Shown here one piece after another: positions 36,616-44,184 of a stretch of DNA of 64,000 nucleotides. Source of the DNA: an uncultured Lachnospiraceae bacterium (GTDB lineage: Bacteria; Bacillota; Clostridia; Lachnospirales; Lachnospiraceae). Within the stretch, counting starts at the first letter, position 1. Each line of letters opens with the position of its first letter. The DNA lies in NCBI GenBank assembly GCA_910579225.1, contig CAJTTI010000016.1:1-64000 (forward strand), written 5' to 3'. The position numbers and the translations under genes are program-made. Under the pieces are notes generated by a model. That model was given only the letters and a program-made list of their open reading frames with translations, did not search any database and was not told the origin of the DNA.

Positions 36616-38991
36616 ATGAAATCAAAATCAGTTTTTCTAAAAAAAAGTATGAAAAAAAGAAAGCGGCATATGGCATACCGCGCTTTGGGAATCCTCCTGT
36701 CGGCGGCAATGGTATCTCATACGCTTCCGGTGGACGGACCTGTTGTGTACGCTTCGGAGGAAAAAACAGGGCTTTGCAGCCACCATACAGAGCATACGGC
36801 GGAGTGCAGTTATACAGAAGCGCAGCCATGTACCTATGACTGTCGGCTCTGTCCCATTGAGCGTCTGATCGGCGCTCTGCCCGCTGAAGTCACACCGGAC
36901 AATGCGGATGCGGTACGGGTGCAGCTTGATGAAATCCTTGCCCTGTTTACAGAGCTGACCGAGGAGGAACAGGAGCAGACCGATCTGTCCAGCTGTTGCA
37001 GACTGCAGGAGGAACTGGACGCGGCCAACGCGCCCGCCCCTTCCATTGACACGACTGATCTGGATCTCAGCAGTGGCAGCAATTCAGGCGATCTGGATAC
37101 AAACGGCTATCACTGGGACACAACCGACAATATACTTGAATTAAAGGACGTCACCGTCAGCGGTACGGTAACTCTGCCTGACAACACAGTAACGATAAAG
37201 ACGACGGGGAACTGCTCCATAGGTACGCTGGCTGTCAGCACCGGCAACCCTCTTAATACACATCTGATTTTCTCCGGAACCGGCGTGCTGACCGTTCAAA
37301 ATCAAATCAATATCAGCGGCGGCGACGGCCTTGCACTCACGGTAGCAGAAGGCGCCCAGCTCGCAGCCGACGGCGGGATCAGCATCGGCGCCAGCGGCGG
37401 AGTAAGCTCCACAGTAACTGTATATGGAACACTGACCACAAAGAGCACAGCCACTTACGCCATATATTCCGGAAAGGTAATCGTGGGGGCCGGCGGCACA
37501 CTGAATGTTTCCGGAAAAGACGGTGTGCAGCTTAACGGGATGAACAGTAGCAGCCTTGATTTCACGAACGTATTTACCATCGAAAAAGGCGGCTGTTTTA
37601 CCGCTGACTGTGAAAATTTTAATGTCAGAGTATCTTCCGTAAGCGGCACTTTTCCCGACGGAAGCCAGGCGGATCAGGCAATCAGTATCCCTGACAACTA
37701 TCTGCCCACAGACTGCGGGGTGAAACAGACCGAGGAGGGGCAAATCAACCTTGTAAGAAAAAGTACAGGCAAAGTGTACACGGGACCTTTGATTATTCAC
37801 GAAAATCACAGCTGGCCGGACGGATGGAACAGAAAAGACGGGACCGGCCACTGGAAAGAATGCATATTCGAGGGGTGTGACAGGACAAAAGATTATGAAG
37901 TGCACCACTATGACGACAAGACGGGAGAATGCGCCTGCGGCTCCACGCTGGCTGTCACTTTGGAAGGAACATCAGGATTGATCTATAACGGGCAGGAGCA
38001 TCAGCCCGGCGTCAGCGTCGCACTGGACGGTACAACGCTGGATACGTCAAAATACAACATCACTTACAGGAATAATAAAAATGCCGGGGAGGCATCCGTT
38101 ACCGTTACCGGAAAAGACGGCCTGATCTTTGAACGGACAGTGAAATTCCCGATTGACAGAGCTACACCCACAATCACCTGGGCCGATACATCCCAGACCA
38201 TTACTTATTCCGGAAGTCCGGCTGCAATCACCCCACCCACTGTGACATTGATGAACGGCGGAAACTTCGACGGAGAACTTACCTATTCTTATGCGGAGGA
38301 CGGTTCGTCCAACTACACTTTCGGTCTGCCTGCCAAAGCCGGAGCATACACTGTCAGGGCCAGCATTGCGGAACAGGGCAACTACCATGCCGCTGAAAGC
38401 ACAAATACATTGACGCTGAAAGTGGAACGCAGCAGCTCTCATACAGACCACAGTGACAAAGGCAGTTCCGATACGTCAAATCCGTCTGCAGAGCAGGGCG
38501 GACAGATTCCCGGCGAAGAAGGGGCTGCTGCAACAGCGGAACCGGTTCATACTTCCGTAAAAAACGGCGGAACCCGTAAGGAAATCATCCCAAAACCGCC
38601 GGAAGAAGAACATATACATGACTATATCGCCGCCGTGGTAAAAGAAGCGTCCTGCACGGAGGCGGGAACAAAAGAGTATGTCTGCTCCTGCGGTGACCGC
38701 TACACGGAAGACATCTCCGCCTATGGCCACAGCTACCAAGGCGAAGTTACGGAACAGCCGACAGTATCTGCTGAAGGAGAGATGGCCTATACCTGCAGCC
38801 GCTGCGGAGACACTTACACGGAACCGATCGACCGGATCGAGGACGCTTCGTCCGAGCCGGAGAGCCGCCCAGAAAGCGAAAAAACAGGATTTCCATGGTG
38901 GCTCCTGGTGATCGGAGCGCTGGCAGTCATCATGGGTATCGGCTGGTTTCTCATAACAAAAGGGAAGAAAGAAGAAGAACTGTCTGAATAA
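36616..38991 (+). CDS. Large membrane-anchored cell-surface protein
   Basis: About 791 residues from the ATG at 36616 (AAGGAAG ten bases upstream). An N-terminal signal (YRALGILLSAAMVSHTLPVDGPVVYA) is followed by a Cys/His-rich segment (CSHHTEHTAECSYTEAQPC), a beta-helix-like middle (repeated GG.L.V/GT.T units, about 180-350), a Cys-rich GHWKECIFEGC segment, MBG-like Ig modules (LIYNGQEHQPGVSVAL; ITYSGSPAAITPPTVTL), and a CxCG...CSRCGDTYTE pair of zinc-finger-like repeats. The C-terminus has one membrane helix (WWLLVIGALAVIMGIGWFL) and a charged tail; there is no LPXTG. Probably an adhesin or matrix-binding protein; ligand unknown. Confidence 0.75.
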   Translation: MKSKSVFLKKSMKKRKRHMAYRALGILLSAAMVSHTLPVDGPVVYASEEKTGLCSHHTEHTAECSYTEAQPCTYDCRLCPIERLIGALPAEVTPDNADAVRVQLDEILALFTELTEEEQEQTDLSSCCRLQEELDAANAPAPSIDTTDLDLSSGSNSGDLDTNGYHWDTTDNILELKDVTVSGTVTLPDNTVTIKTTGNCSIGTLAVSTGNPLNTHLIFSGTGVLTVQNQINISGGDGLALTVAEGAQLAADGGISIGASGGVSSTVTVYGTLTTKSTATYAIYSGKVIVGAGGTLNVSGKDGVQLNGMNSSSLDFTNVFTIEKGGCFTADCENFNVRVSSVSGTFPDGSQADQAISIPDNYLPTDCGVKQTEEGQINLVRKSTGKVYTGPLIIHENHSWPDGWNRKDGTGHWKECIFEGCDRTKDYEVHHYDDKTGECACGSTLAVTLEGTSGLIYNGQEHQPGVSVALDGTTLDTSKYNITYRNNKNAGEASVTVTGKDGLIFERTVKFPIDRATPTITWADTSQTITYSGSPAAITPPTVTLMNGGNFDGELTYSYAEDGSSNYTFGLPAKAGAYTVRASIAEQGNYHAAESTNTLTLKVERSSSHTDHSDKGSSDTSNPSAEQGGQIPGEEGAAATAEPVHTSVKNGGTRKEIIPKPPEEEHIHDYIAAVVKEASCTEAGTKEYVCSCGDRYTEDISAYGHSYQGEVTEQPTVSAEGEMAYTCSRCGDTYTEPIDRIEDASSEPESRPESEKTGFPWWLLVIGALAVIMGIGWFLITKGKKEEELSE

Positions 38992-39078
38992 ACCAGATAA
39001 ACCCAATATTGATATTATACAGCCCCCGTTGCTGTTGAGATTTTCAATTGATTGACATATTACCGAACAATCTCCGGA

Positions 39079-39119
39079 AAAAAGAATCCCGCCCTGCAAC
39101 CGGACGGGATTCTTTTTTC
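39079..39119. terminator. Bidirectional terminator between surface-protein gene and cotJC 3' end
   Basis: Stem GAATCCCG/CGGGATTC flanked by A-run on the left and T-run on the right, so it can serve both converging genes. Confidence 0.85.
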
Positions 39120-39124
39120 TTTTT

Positions 39125-39580
39125 TTACTTGTCACATCCGCAACCGGAATTGGAACCATTTGCAATCCCGGTATCAAACTCCGGATTCATGATGTAGAAG
39201 TTCTTGGAATCCAGATGCTCCTGCGCAATCCTGAGCGCTTCACCGAAGCGCTGGAAATGCACCACTTCCCTCATCCGCAGGAAACGAAGCGGATCCGCCA
39301 CATCGGGATCCTTCACTACACGAAGCAGGTTATCGTAGGTTGTGCGGGCTTTCTGCTCTGCTGCCAGGTCCTCAAACAAATCTGTAAGAACATCTCCCTT
39401 GGACTGATATTCACAGGCATTGTTCGGAATCCCTGCTGCCGCGGTGGGCCACAGCGCTGAGGTGTGATCCACATAGTAGGTATCAAAGCCAGACTCTTTG
39501 AGCTGTTCCATGGTCATATTTTTGGTGAGCTGGTAGATAATCGCGCAGATCATCTCCATGTGTGCCAGTTCTTCTGTACC
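39125..39580 (-). pseudogene. cotJC: cotJC, C-terminal piece (exon-like part 3)
   Basis: Encodes the last 150 residues of a CotJC/manganese-catalase-like spore coat protein: TEELAHMEMICAIIYQLTKNM, DTYYVDHTSALWPTAAAG, DLAAEQKARTTYDNLLRVVKDPDVADPLRFLRMREVVHFQRFGEALR. The ferritin-like fold has carboxylate/histidine pairs that bind a dimanganese centre. In the present DNA the frame extends upstream into element B (to 39610) and could start at an ATG giving MIWNISERNV, but that leader is element sequence. The upstream two pieces of the gene are at 43643-43742 and 51664-51761. Confidence 0.9.
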
Positions 39581-39676
39581 TACATTGCGCTCAGAAATGT
39601 TCCAAATCAAGCCCTATGCGGACAAGCCCCGTGCATTCGGCTTATCTGAAAGAAGTTGGACAAGTTCTTTTTCTGT

Positions 39677-39798
39677 ACTAAACCACACAACTGAACAATT
39701 GAGATTGATTGGTTAGATACCATTGACTTTGTTTTGAAAAAAGGCTATAATGCACTAAACTACACAATCGTTTGATTAATAATGTTGAGTTTAGTGCA
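39677..39798 (+). promoter_or_regulatory. abiE promoter with repeated operator sequences
   Basis: Promoter TTGACT (39723-39728), 17-base spacer, TATAAT (39746-39751). Right after the -10 box is an inverted repeat with 11-base arms, TGCACTAAACT (39751-39761) and AGTTTAGTGCA (39788-39798). A further half-site, ACTAAACCACACAA, lies upstream at 39677-39690. AbiEi-type antitoxins repress their own promoters by binding such repeats. Confidence 0.75.
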
Positions 39799-39809
39799 GA
39801 GGTGAATTT

Positions 39810-40418
39810 ATGCATAATCGTGAAGATAAGAAATTTCTCAGAGGAGTTTTTTCAAAATATGATTATATTATGACCACATCACAACTGAAAGAAGAAAAAC
39901 TGTTTTATCGAGATATTCAAAAATTGCTGAACGATGGATATATCGAAAAAATCAAAAGAGGTTATTATGCTTGGGTAGAAGCAACGACTAAAACAGAAGT
40001 CCGAATTATTAAAGGTATGTTTCCCGATGCGGTGCTCTGTATGGAAACAGCTCTATTCTATTACCGATACAGTAACCGCAATCCCGCTGAATGGAGTATT
40101 ACTATTGATAAGAATGTTTCGAGAAACCGTACAAGCATTGATTATCCGTTCGTAAAGGCATATCGAGTTGAGCCACCATTGGTAACATTGGGTGAAACAA
40201 CAGGAGAAATTGATTATATAAAAATCCGAATCTATGACCGTGACCGAACGATTTGCGACATTCTGCGGAATATGAACAGGATGGATAAAGAAATTTTTAA
40301 TAAGGCTATCCAAAGCTATGTTAAAGATCCTCAAAAAAATATTCCTAACCTTATGGAATACGCAAAGGTATTGAGAGTTCAGAAAAAAGTAAAAGATTTG
40401 ATTGGAGTGTGGTTGTGA
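39810..40418 (+). CDS. abiEi: AbiEi-family antitoxin of a type IV toxin-antitoxin pair
   Basis: 202 residues. An N-terminal winged helix (SKYDYIMTTSQLKEEKLFYRDIQKLLNDGYIEKIKRGYYAW, about 15-56) is followed by the AbiEi C-terminal domain (CMETALFYYRYSNRNPAEWSITIDKN; IYDRDRTICDILRN). Such proteins repress their own operon and neutralise the AbiEii nucleotidyltransferase. An AGAGGTG site precedes the ATG. The stop overlaps the next gene's ATG by one base (TGATG). It may stabilise element B or defend against phage. Confidence 0.88.
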   Translation: MHNREDKKFLRGVFSKYDYIMTTSQLKEEKLFYRDIQKLLNDGYIEKIKRGYYAWVEATTKTEVRIIKGMFPDAVLCMETALFYYRYSNRNPAEWSITIDKNVSRNRTSIDYPFVKAYRVEPPLVTLGETTGEIDYIKIRIYDRDRTICDILRNMNRMDKEIFNKAIQSYVKDPQKNIPNLMEYAKVLRVQKKVKDLIGVWL

Positions 40419-41350
40419 TGGCTGATATTGCGGCATCTGTTTTGGCAAAGCTAAGGAACAAAGCGAAAGCGGCTGGTATCAGCTATCAGCAGTGCCTACA
40501 GCTTTTTATGCAGGAGGAGTTTTTACGGAGGCTCTCAAAGTCTGGACTGAAAAAATTCCTTGTTCTTAAAGGTGGTCTGTTTATTTATACGCTTACCAAT
40601 TTTGAAAGCAGGGCGACCATTGATGTGGACTTTCTTCTTAGGGATATGTCAAACTCTATAAATGTTGTTGAAACTCTGATAGATGAAATCCTTAAAGTCC
40701 CAACAGGGAATGACTATATTGAGATGACGGCAAGCAGTTTTGAAGAAATTTCACCGCAGAGAAAATATCACGGTATCAGTGCCCAAATCATCGGGAAGAT
40801 AAAAAATGTTCGTGTTCCGTTCAATATAGATATGGGGATTGGTGATGTTATTGTTCCTCATGCTATGGAACAGAAAATTCAGACACAGCTTCCAAACTTT
40901 GAAGCTCCTGTTATTTTCACCTATTCACTTGAAAGTACCATTGCGGAAAAATTTGATGCTATCCTGCAACGGTTTGAACTAACTGGCAGGATGAAAGACT
41001 TTTACGATATTTACTATCTTGCAAGAACTTTTGATTTTGATGGATCGAAATTGCAAGCCGCTATCTTTGAAACCTTGCAGCATCGGGGGACACCCTATGA
41101 CAGGAATAGTTTTAAGCGTGTTGTTTCCCTTGCCGAGGATGTGGACATGCAGAAGCGGTGGAAATATTTCTTGAAAACCATAAAAGATGATTCGCTTGAG
41201 TTTTCGGCGGTTATTGAGGAAATACAGACTTTCCTTGAACCTGTATTTGATGCAATTCTAAATGAGGATGAGTGGCAGGGAGAATGGGAAAGCAATATTA
41301 GCAGATGGTCACATCTGGGTGGAGGTATCGACCATGACAAAAGCAATTAA
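40418..41350 (+). CDS. abiEii: AbiEii-family nucleotidyltransferase toxin
   Basis: 310 residues from the ATG at 40418. The DUF1814/AbiEii nucleotidyltransferase signature is present: FLVLKGGLFIY (GG motif), RATIDVDFLLRD (DxD) and, further on, STIAEKFDAI and GRMKDFYDIYYLAR. AbiEii toxins transfer nucleotides to tRNA acceptor ends and stop growth. The antitoxin lies directly upstream and is translationally coupled. Confidence 0.9.
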   Translation: MADIAASVLAKLRNKAKAAGISYQQCLQLFMQEEFLRRLSKSGLKKFLVLKGGLFIYTLTNFESRATIDVDFLLRDMSNSINVVETLIDEILKVPTGNDYIEMTASSFEEISPQRKYHGISAQIIGKIKNVRVPFNIDMGIGDVIVPHAMEQKIQTQLPNFEAPVIFTYSLESTIAEKFDAILQRFELTGRMKDFYDIYYLARTFDFDGSKLQAAIFETLQHRGTPYDRNSFKRVVSLAEDVDMQKRWKYFLKTIKDDSLEFSAVIEEIQTFLEPVFDAILNEDEWQGEWESNISRWSHLGGGIDHDKSN

Positions 41351-41436
41351 TGATGCAACGCTAAATAAAGCTGGTGACTGGTATGGTATAAAAAAAGTTG
41401 ACAGCTTACTCTTAAGGATTTCATAATAAAACCAAG

Positions 41437-41565
41437 AGAAACAAACAGATAAGGACACTTGATAAACAACGCCTGCAAGAGTACATCGGTACTTTTGACA
41501 GGCGTTTCATGTTATTGGTAGATGATGCCTTGGCTATCAGCATCGGCATTTCCAAAAAGGACTAA
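41437..41565 (+). pseudogene. Remnant of a MazF/PemK-like toxin gene
   Basis: An open stretch without start codon reads NKQIRTLDKQRLQEYIGTFDRRFMLLVDDALAISIG, which resembles the C-terminal helix region of MazF-family endoribonucleases (usual form: QIRT-D-K-RL--...A--ISLGL). Everything upstream of it is missing; the 90 bases before it hold only a short ORF (MTKAINDATLNKAGDWYG...). Suggests a second toxin system was once in this spot. Confidence 0.5.
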
Positions 41566-41624
41566 CCATCCCGTTATATCGTACAAACCCTGATGAATAT
41601 CATATAGCAAGGTGGTGTTGATGA

Positions 41625-41825
41625 TTGAAGTGTCGTGAGTTTGTCTATGTCGGAGAACCTGCTCCGCAAATCACAGAACAGGAACATACAGCGTTTTATC
41701 TGCAATTTCAAAAGTCAATACTTGCTTCTCTGAAAAAAAGAGAACTATTGACACATTCCCAGTATGAGCGTTGTATCGAGGAAATAGAAAAGCAATACAG
41801 CAAGAACAACCGCAGCCAAGCCTAA
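41625..41825 (+). CDS. Small hypothetical protein of element B
   Basis: 66 residues opening with TTG after AAGGTGGTG. Reads as EFVYVGEPAPQITEQEHTAFYLQFQKSILASLKKRELLTHSQYERCIEEIEK: the second half looks like a SHOCT-type short oligomerisation segment (K.ELLT..QYE..IE.IEKQ). Similar small proteins commonly sit before serine recombinases on mobile elements of Clostridia. Role unknown; a recombination helper is possible. Confidence 0.5.
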   Translation: MKCREFVYVGEPAPQITEQEHTAFYLQFQKSILASLKKRELLTHSQYERCIEEIEKQYSKNNRSQA

Positions 41826-41903
41826 ACGCTTGGCTCTTTACATATGCTTAAGAACCATCACTACTCAATCATGAGAAAATGTGCGATTTCAAAATTTGCA
41901 CAT

Positions 41904-41932
41904 TCGACAACATACCTCTCTGAAACTATACT
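41904..41932 (+). promoter_or_regulatory. Candidate promoter of the element B recombinase
   Basis: TCGACA, 17-base spacer, TATACT, about 40 bases before the start. An inverted repeat AATGTGC/GCACATT spans the region just upstream (about 41878-41904). A CATAC tract within the spacer could also be read as a sporulation-sigma -10 element, which I cannot decide. Confidence 0.5.
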
Positions 41933-41972
41933 TAAAATACGACAAGGCTTTTGTCGGGAAAGGAGCATCTTT

Positions 41973-43679
41973 ATGTCAATAGATAAATACGAAACCCTCA
42001 ATCAAGAGAGAAAAATACAGAATGTGAAAAAGAGAGTTGCCGCATACTGCCGTGTCTCCACGGACAATGACGACCAGGCAAATTCATTTGAAAGCCAGCA
42101 GCGGTATTTCCGCCAATATATCGAGCGCAATCCCGATTGGGAGCTTTATGCCATATTTGCCGATGAAGGCATCTCTGGTACGAACACAAAAAAGAGAAAA
42201 GAATTCAACCGCATGATTGCGTGTGCCAAAAACGGCGATTTCGATTTGATTATCACCAAAGAGATTTCTCGTTTTGCAAGAAATACCCTTGACAGCATAT
42301 TCTACACTCGTGACCTCAAAAAGCACGGAGTGGGCGTTATCTTTCTAAACGACAACATCAACACCTTGGACGGCGATGCAGAGCTTCGCCTTGCCATTAT
42401 GTCCTCTATCGCACAAGAGGAAAGCCGCAAGACTTCCGAACGTGTGAAATGGGGGCAGAAGCGTCAGATGGAACAAGGCGTTGTGTTCGGGCGCAGTATG
42501 CTCGGCTATGATGTAAAAGACGGTAAAATGACTATCAACGAGGAGGGGGCGAAAATCGTCCGCCTTATCTTCCGCAAGTTCGTGGACGAGGGAAAAGGTA
42601 CTCATGTTATCGCCCGTGAGCTTCGTGAGGAAGGCATTGAGCCTATGCGTGTCAAGGAATGGCAGAATACGGTTATTCTCCGTGTTATCCGCAACGAAAA
42701 ATACTGCGGCGATTTAGTGCAGAAGAAAACCTATACGCCAGACTTCCTGTCCCATGAAAAGAAATACAACCGAGGACAAGAGGAATTCGTCATTCTCAAA
42801 GACCATCACGAGCCGATTATCTCCCGTGAGCTTTTCGAGAAGGCAAACCGCATTCTGGATGCAAAATCGCTTTCGCAGGAGGGCAAGGCAAAACACAGCA
42901 ACCGCTATCCGTTCTCTGGGAAAATCAAATGCGGCAGATGCGGAGCAAGCTATGTCGCCCGATATAAGACCCGTAAAGACGGAAGCAGATACAAGGCGTG
43001 GCGTTGCTATGAAGCAGCAAACCACGGCAGACCGCACATCGATAAGGCGGGCAATCAAGTGGGCTGCTCTGGCGAGAGTATCCGTAATGAGGATGCGATT
43101 TATTTATTGTACCTTGTTTGCAGGGAGCTGAAAATCAACCGTCAGAAAGTTGTCGATAATCTCACCAAAACGATTGACTTATGTTTGCGGATAGACCTAA
43201 CAGGAACAAGCACAAGTGCCTTATCGGAGAAAATCGAGGAAGCCAAGAAAAAGCGTACAGGTCTTATAGACCTTTACACAAGCGGCGACATAGACAAAAC
43301 CGAGTTTACTGCTCTAAGAGCCAAGTATGACGAGGATATTGAAAAGCTAAAGTCTATGGCGGAGGGAACCCGGCAACAGCAGACGATGATACTCAAACAG
43401 CGGGAATTGATGGAGGATATAAAGAACGCCATTGACGAACTGATTAACGGTATCCAGTACGAGGACGAATACCATACCCAGATACTTGATAAAATGGTAG
43501 TGGGCGATAAAAACCATATAGATGTTTATTTGAAAATGCTGCCGCACAAGTGGAGCTTTACGGTAGCAAAGGGCGTTACGGGGGCTTTAGAAACGCTAAA
43601 AAAAGCTGAAGCCTCAGAAAACTCCATTTCTGAGGCTTCACTACCAATATCCGTAAGCGTCGCCTTACACTCTTTATAA
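41973..43679 (+). CDS. Large serine recombinase of element B
   Basis: 568 residues from the ATG at 41973 (AAAGGAG eight bases upstream); the frame is open 129 bases further but without a ribosome site. Resolvase catalytic domain with nucleophile serine in AAYCRVSTDND, and ISRFARN; then a recombinase domain; a zinc ribbon (CGRCGASYV...CYEAANHGR...GCSGESI); and a coiled-coil C-terminal part (SALSEKIEEAKKKRTG...). Related to Tn4451-TnpX-like and integrase-type enzymes. The last 12 codons lie beyond the TACC junction, in the antisense strand of cotJC, so the C-terminus differs between integrated and circular forms. An internal stem GAAGCCTCAGAAA/TTTCTGAGGCTTC lies next to the junction. Confidence 0.92.
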   Translation: MSIDKYETLNQERKIQNVKKRVAAYCRVSTDNDDQANSFESQQRYFRQYIERNPDWELYAIFADEGISGTNTKKRKEFNRMIACAKNGDFDLIITKEISRFARNTLDSIFYTRDLKKHGVGVIFLNDNINTLDGDAELRLAIMSSIAQEESRKTSERVKWGQKRQMEQGVVFGRSMLGYDVKDGKMTINEEGAKIVRLIFRKFVDEGKGTHVIARELREEGIEPMRVKEWQNTVILRVIRNEKYCGDLVQKKTYTPDFLSHEKKYNRGQEEFVILKDHHEPIISRELFEKANRILDAKSLSQEGKAKHSNRYPFSGKIKCGRCGASYVARYKTRKDGSRYKAWRCYEAANHGRPHIDKAGNQVGCSGESIRNEDAIYLLYLVCRELKINRQKVVDNLTKTIDLCLRIDLTGTSTSALSEKIEEAKKKRTGLIDLYTSGDIDKTEFTALRAKYDEDIEKLKSMAEGTRQQQTMILKQRELMEDIKNAIDELINGIQYEDEYHTQILDKMVVGDKNHIDVYLKMLPHKWSFTVAKGVTGALETLKKAEASENSISEASLPISVSVALHSL

Positions 43680-43742
43680 GGCATCGTATAACGCTGAGAC
43701 AGGTAACGCATGCTGGCGCTGAGCTCCCCATCGGGACCACCG
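43643..43742 (-). pseudogene. cotJC: cotJC, middle piece (exon-like part 2)
   Basis: About 100 bases encoding GGPDGELSASMRYLSQRYT followed by MPYKECKATLTDIG, the N-terminal ferritin-like helix of CotJC. On its right (upstream) side an in-frame TGA in element A cuts it off; on its left the frame runs into the element B recombinase antisense. It has no start codon of its own suited to translation. It bridges the N-terminal piece (51664-51761) and the C-terminal piece (39125-39580). Confidence 0.9.
43731..43742 (-). repeat. Left attachment-site core of element A
   Basis: TCGGGACCACCG; flanked on the right by GACTGCAG (element side) and on the left by cotJC middle-piece sequence. The identical core recurs at 51664-51675. 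Confidence 0.85.
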
Positions 43743-43771
43743 GACTGCAGAAGGTTATGATTCCGCCGCCC

Positions 43772-43972
43772 TCACTCCTTTGAAAATTCTGTCGCGAGCC
43801 TCTCCCACTCTGCCTGATGGGCCGAATAATAGACGCTGAGGTTTTTGCCGATCCGGCGGCAGAATGCTTCTTCCATCCACTCCTGCTCTCCCACGGGCAA
43901 CTGCCCCCATTCGGCTTTTGTCCCATCCGAACCAACCATCATAGACGGCAATATTTTTAACGCTTTTTCCAT
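43772..43972 (-). CDS. Small hypothetical protein, possible recombination directionality factor
   Basis: 66 residues, MEKALKILPSMMVGSDGTKAEWGQLPVGEQEWMEEAFCRR... ending in EWERLATEFSKE; charged and helical, no recognised family. It lies between the element A end and the divergent serine recombinase. GGAGA lies about 14 bases before the ATG, farther than usual, so expression is uncertain. Its size and position resemble small excision factors that accompany serine integrases, but this is only positional inference. Confidence 0.4.
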   Translation of the reverse strand: MEKALKILPSMMVGSDGTKAEWGQLPVGEQEWMEEAFCRRIGKNLSVYYSAHQAEWERLATEFSKE

Positions 43973-44184
43973 ATGTCACACATCATTCTCCGCTTGTTTC
44001 GTTTCTATCTTATGCCTCTTGATCATCCCTATTCTCAAAATTTCAAGTCCACTCAGAATCTGCACACCATTCAAAAAACGTAAAACATCCAGGCTCCGTC
44101 CTGCGGCAGACCTGTCGGAAGATCCTGGAATATGGACAGAACATTCCGGAATATAATAAGTCAAAACTAAAAAGCGAGTCCGCA
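43973..44184. promoter_or_regulatory. Intergenic region before the element A recombinase
   Basis: About 210 bases between the small ORF and the recombinase. It contains TATAAT at 44152-44157 and an inverted repeat GGAAT...ATTCC followed by a third GGAAT (about 44127-44152). No clear -35 at 17 bases is seen; a GAATATG about 22 bases upstream of AATATAAT might be a sporulation-type promoter, unproven. The ribosome site before the recombinase is weak (AAAGCGAG). Confidence 0.35.

Larger units (their letters stand above)
39577..43645. mobile_element. Element B: serine-recombinase element inserted in cotJC
   Basis: About 4,065 bases separating codon 62 from codon 63 of cotJC. Both ends carry TACC (39577-39580 and 43642-43645) in direct orientation, with partly similar flanks; joining the host flanks gives ...GAT ATT GGT ACA GAA GAA..., restoring the DIGTEELAH coat-protein motif in frame. 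It carries, left to right, an abiEi-abiEii pair, a MazF-like remnant, a small ORF and a large serine recombinase at the right end. The interior is more AT-rich than the cotJ and adhE regions. Conservative ends with short identity and no target duplication of IS type fit serine-integrase chemistry. Confidence 0.85.

Noticed and set aside
36616..38991. Sortase-anchored (LPXTG) surface protein
   Set aside because: No LPXTG-like motif precedes the C-terminal hydrophobic segment; it is better read as a membrane-anchored protein.
39611..39809. Short minus-strand frame at the left end of element B (ending STEKELVQLLSDKPNARG...)
   Set aside because: Only about 32 codons between stops and no start codon; treated as non-coding or a remnant.
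43755..43979. 74-residue GTG-started ORF overlapping the 66-residue ORF
   Set aside because: Gly/Arg-rich shadow composition, and the alternative frame looks more protein-like.
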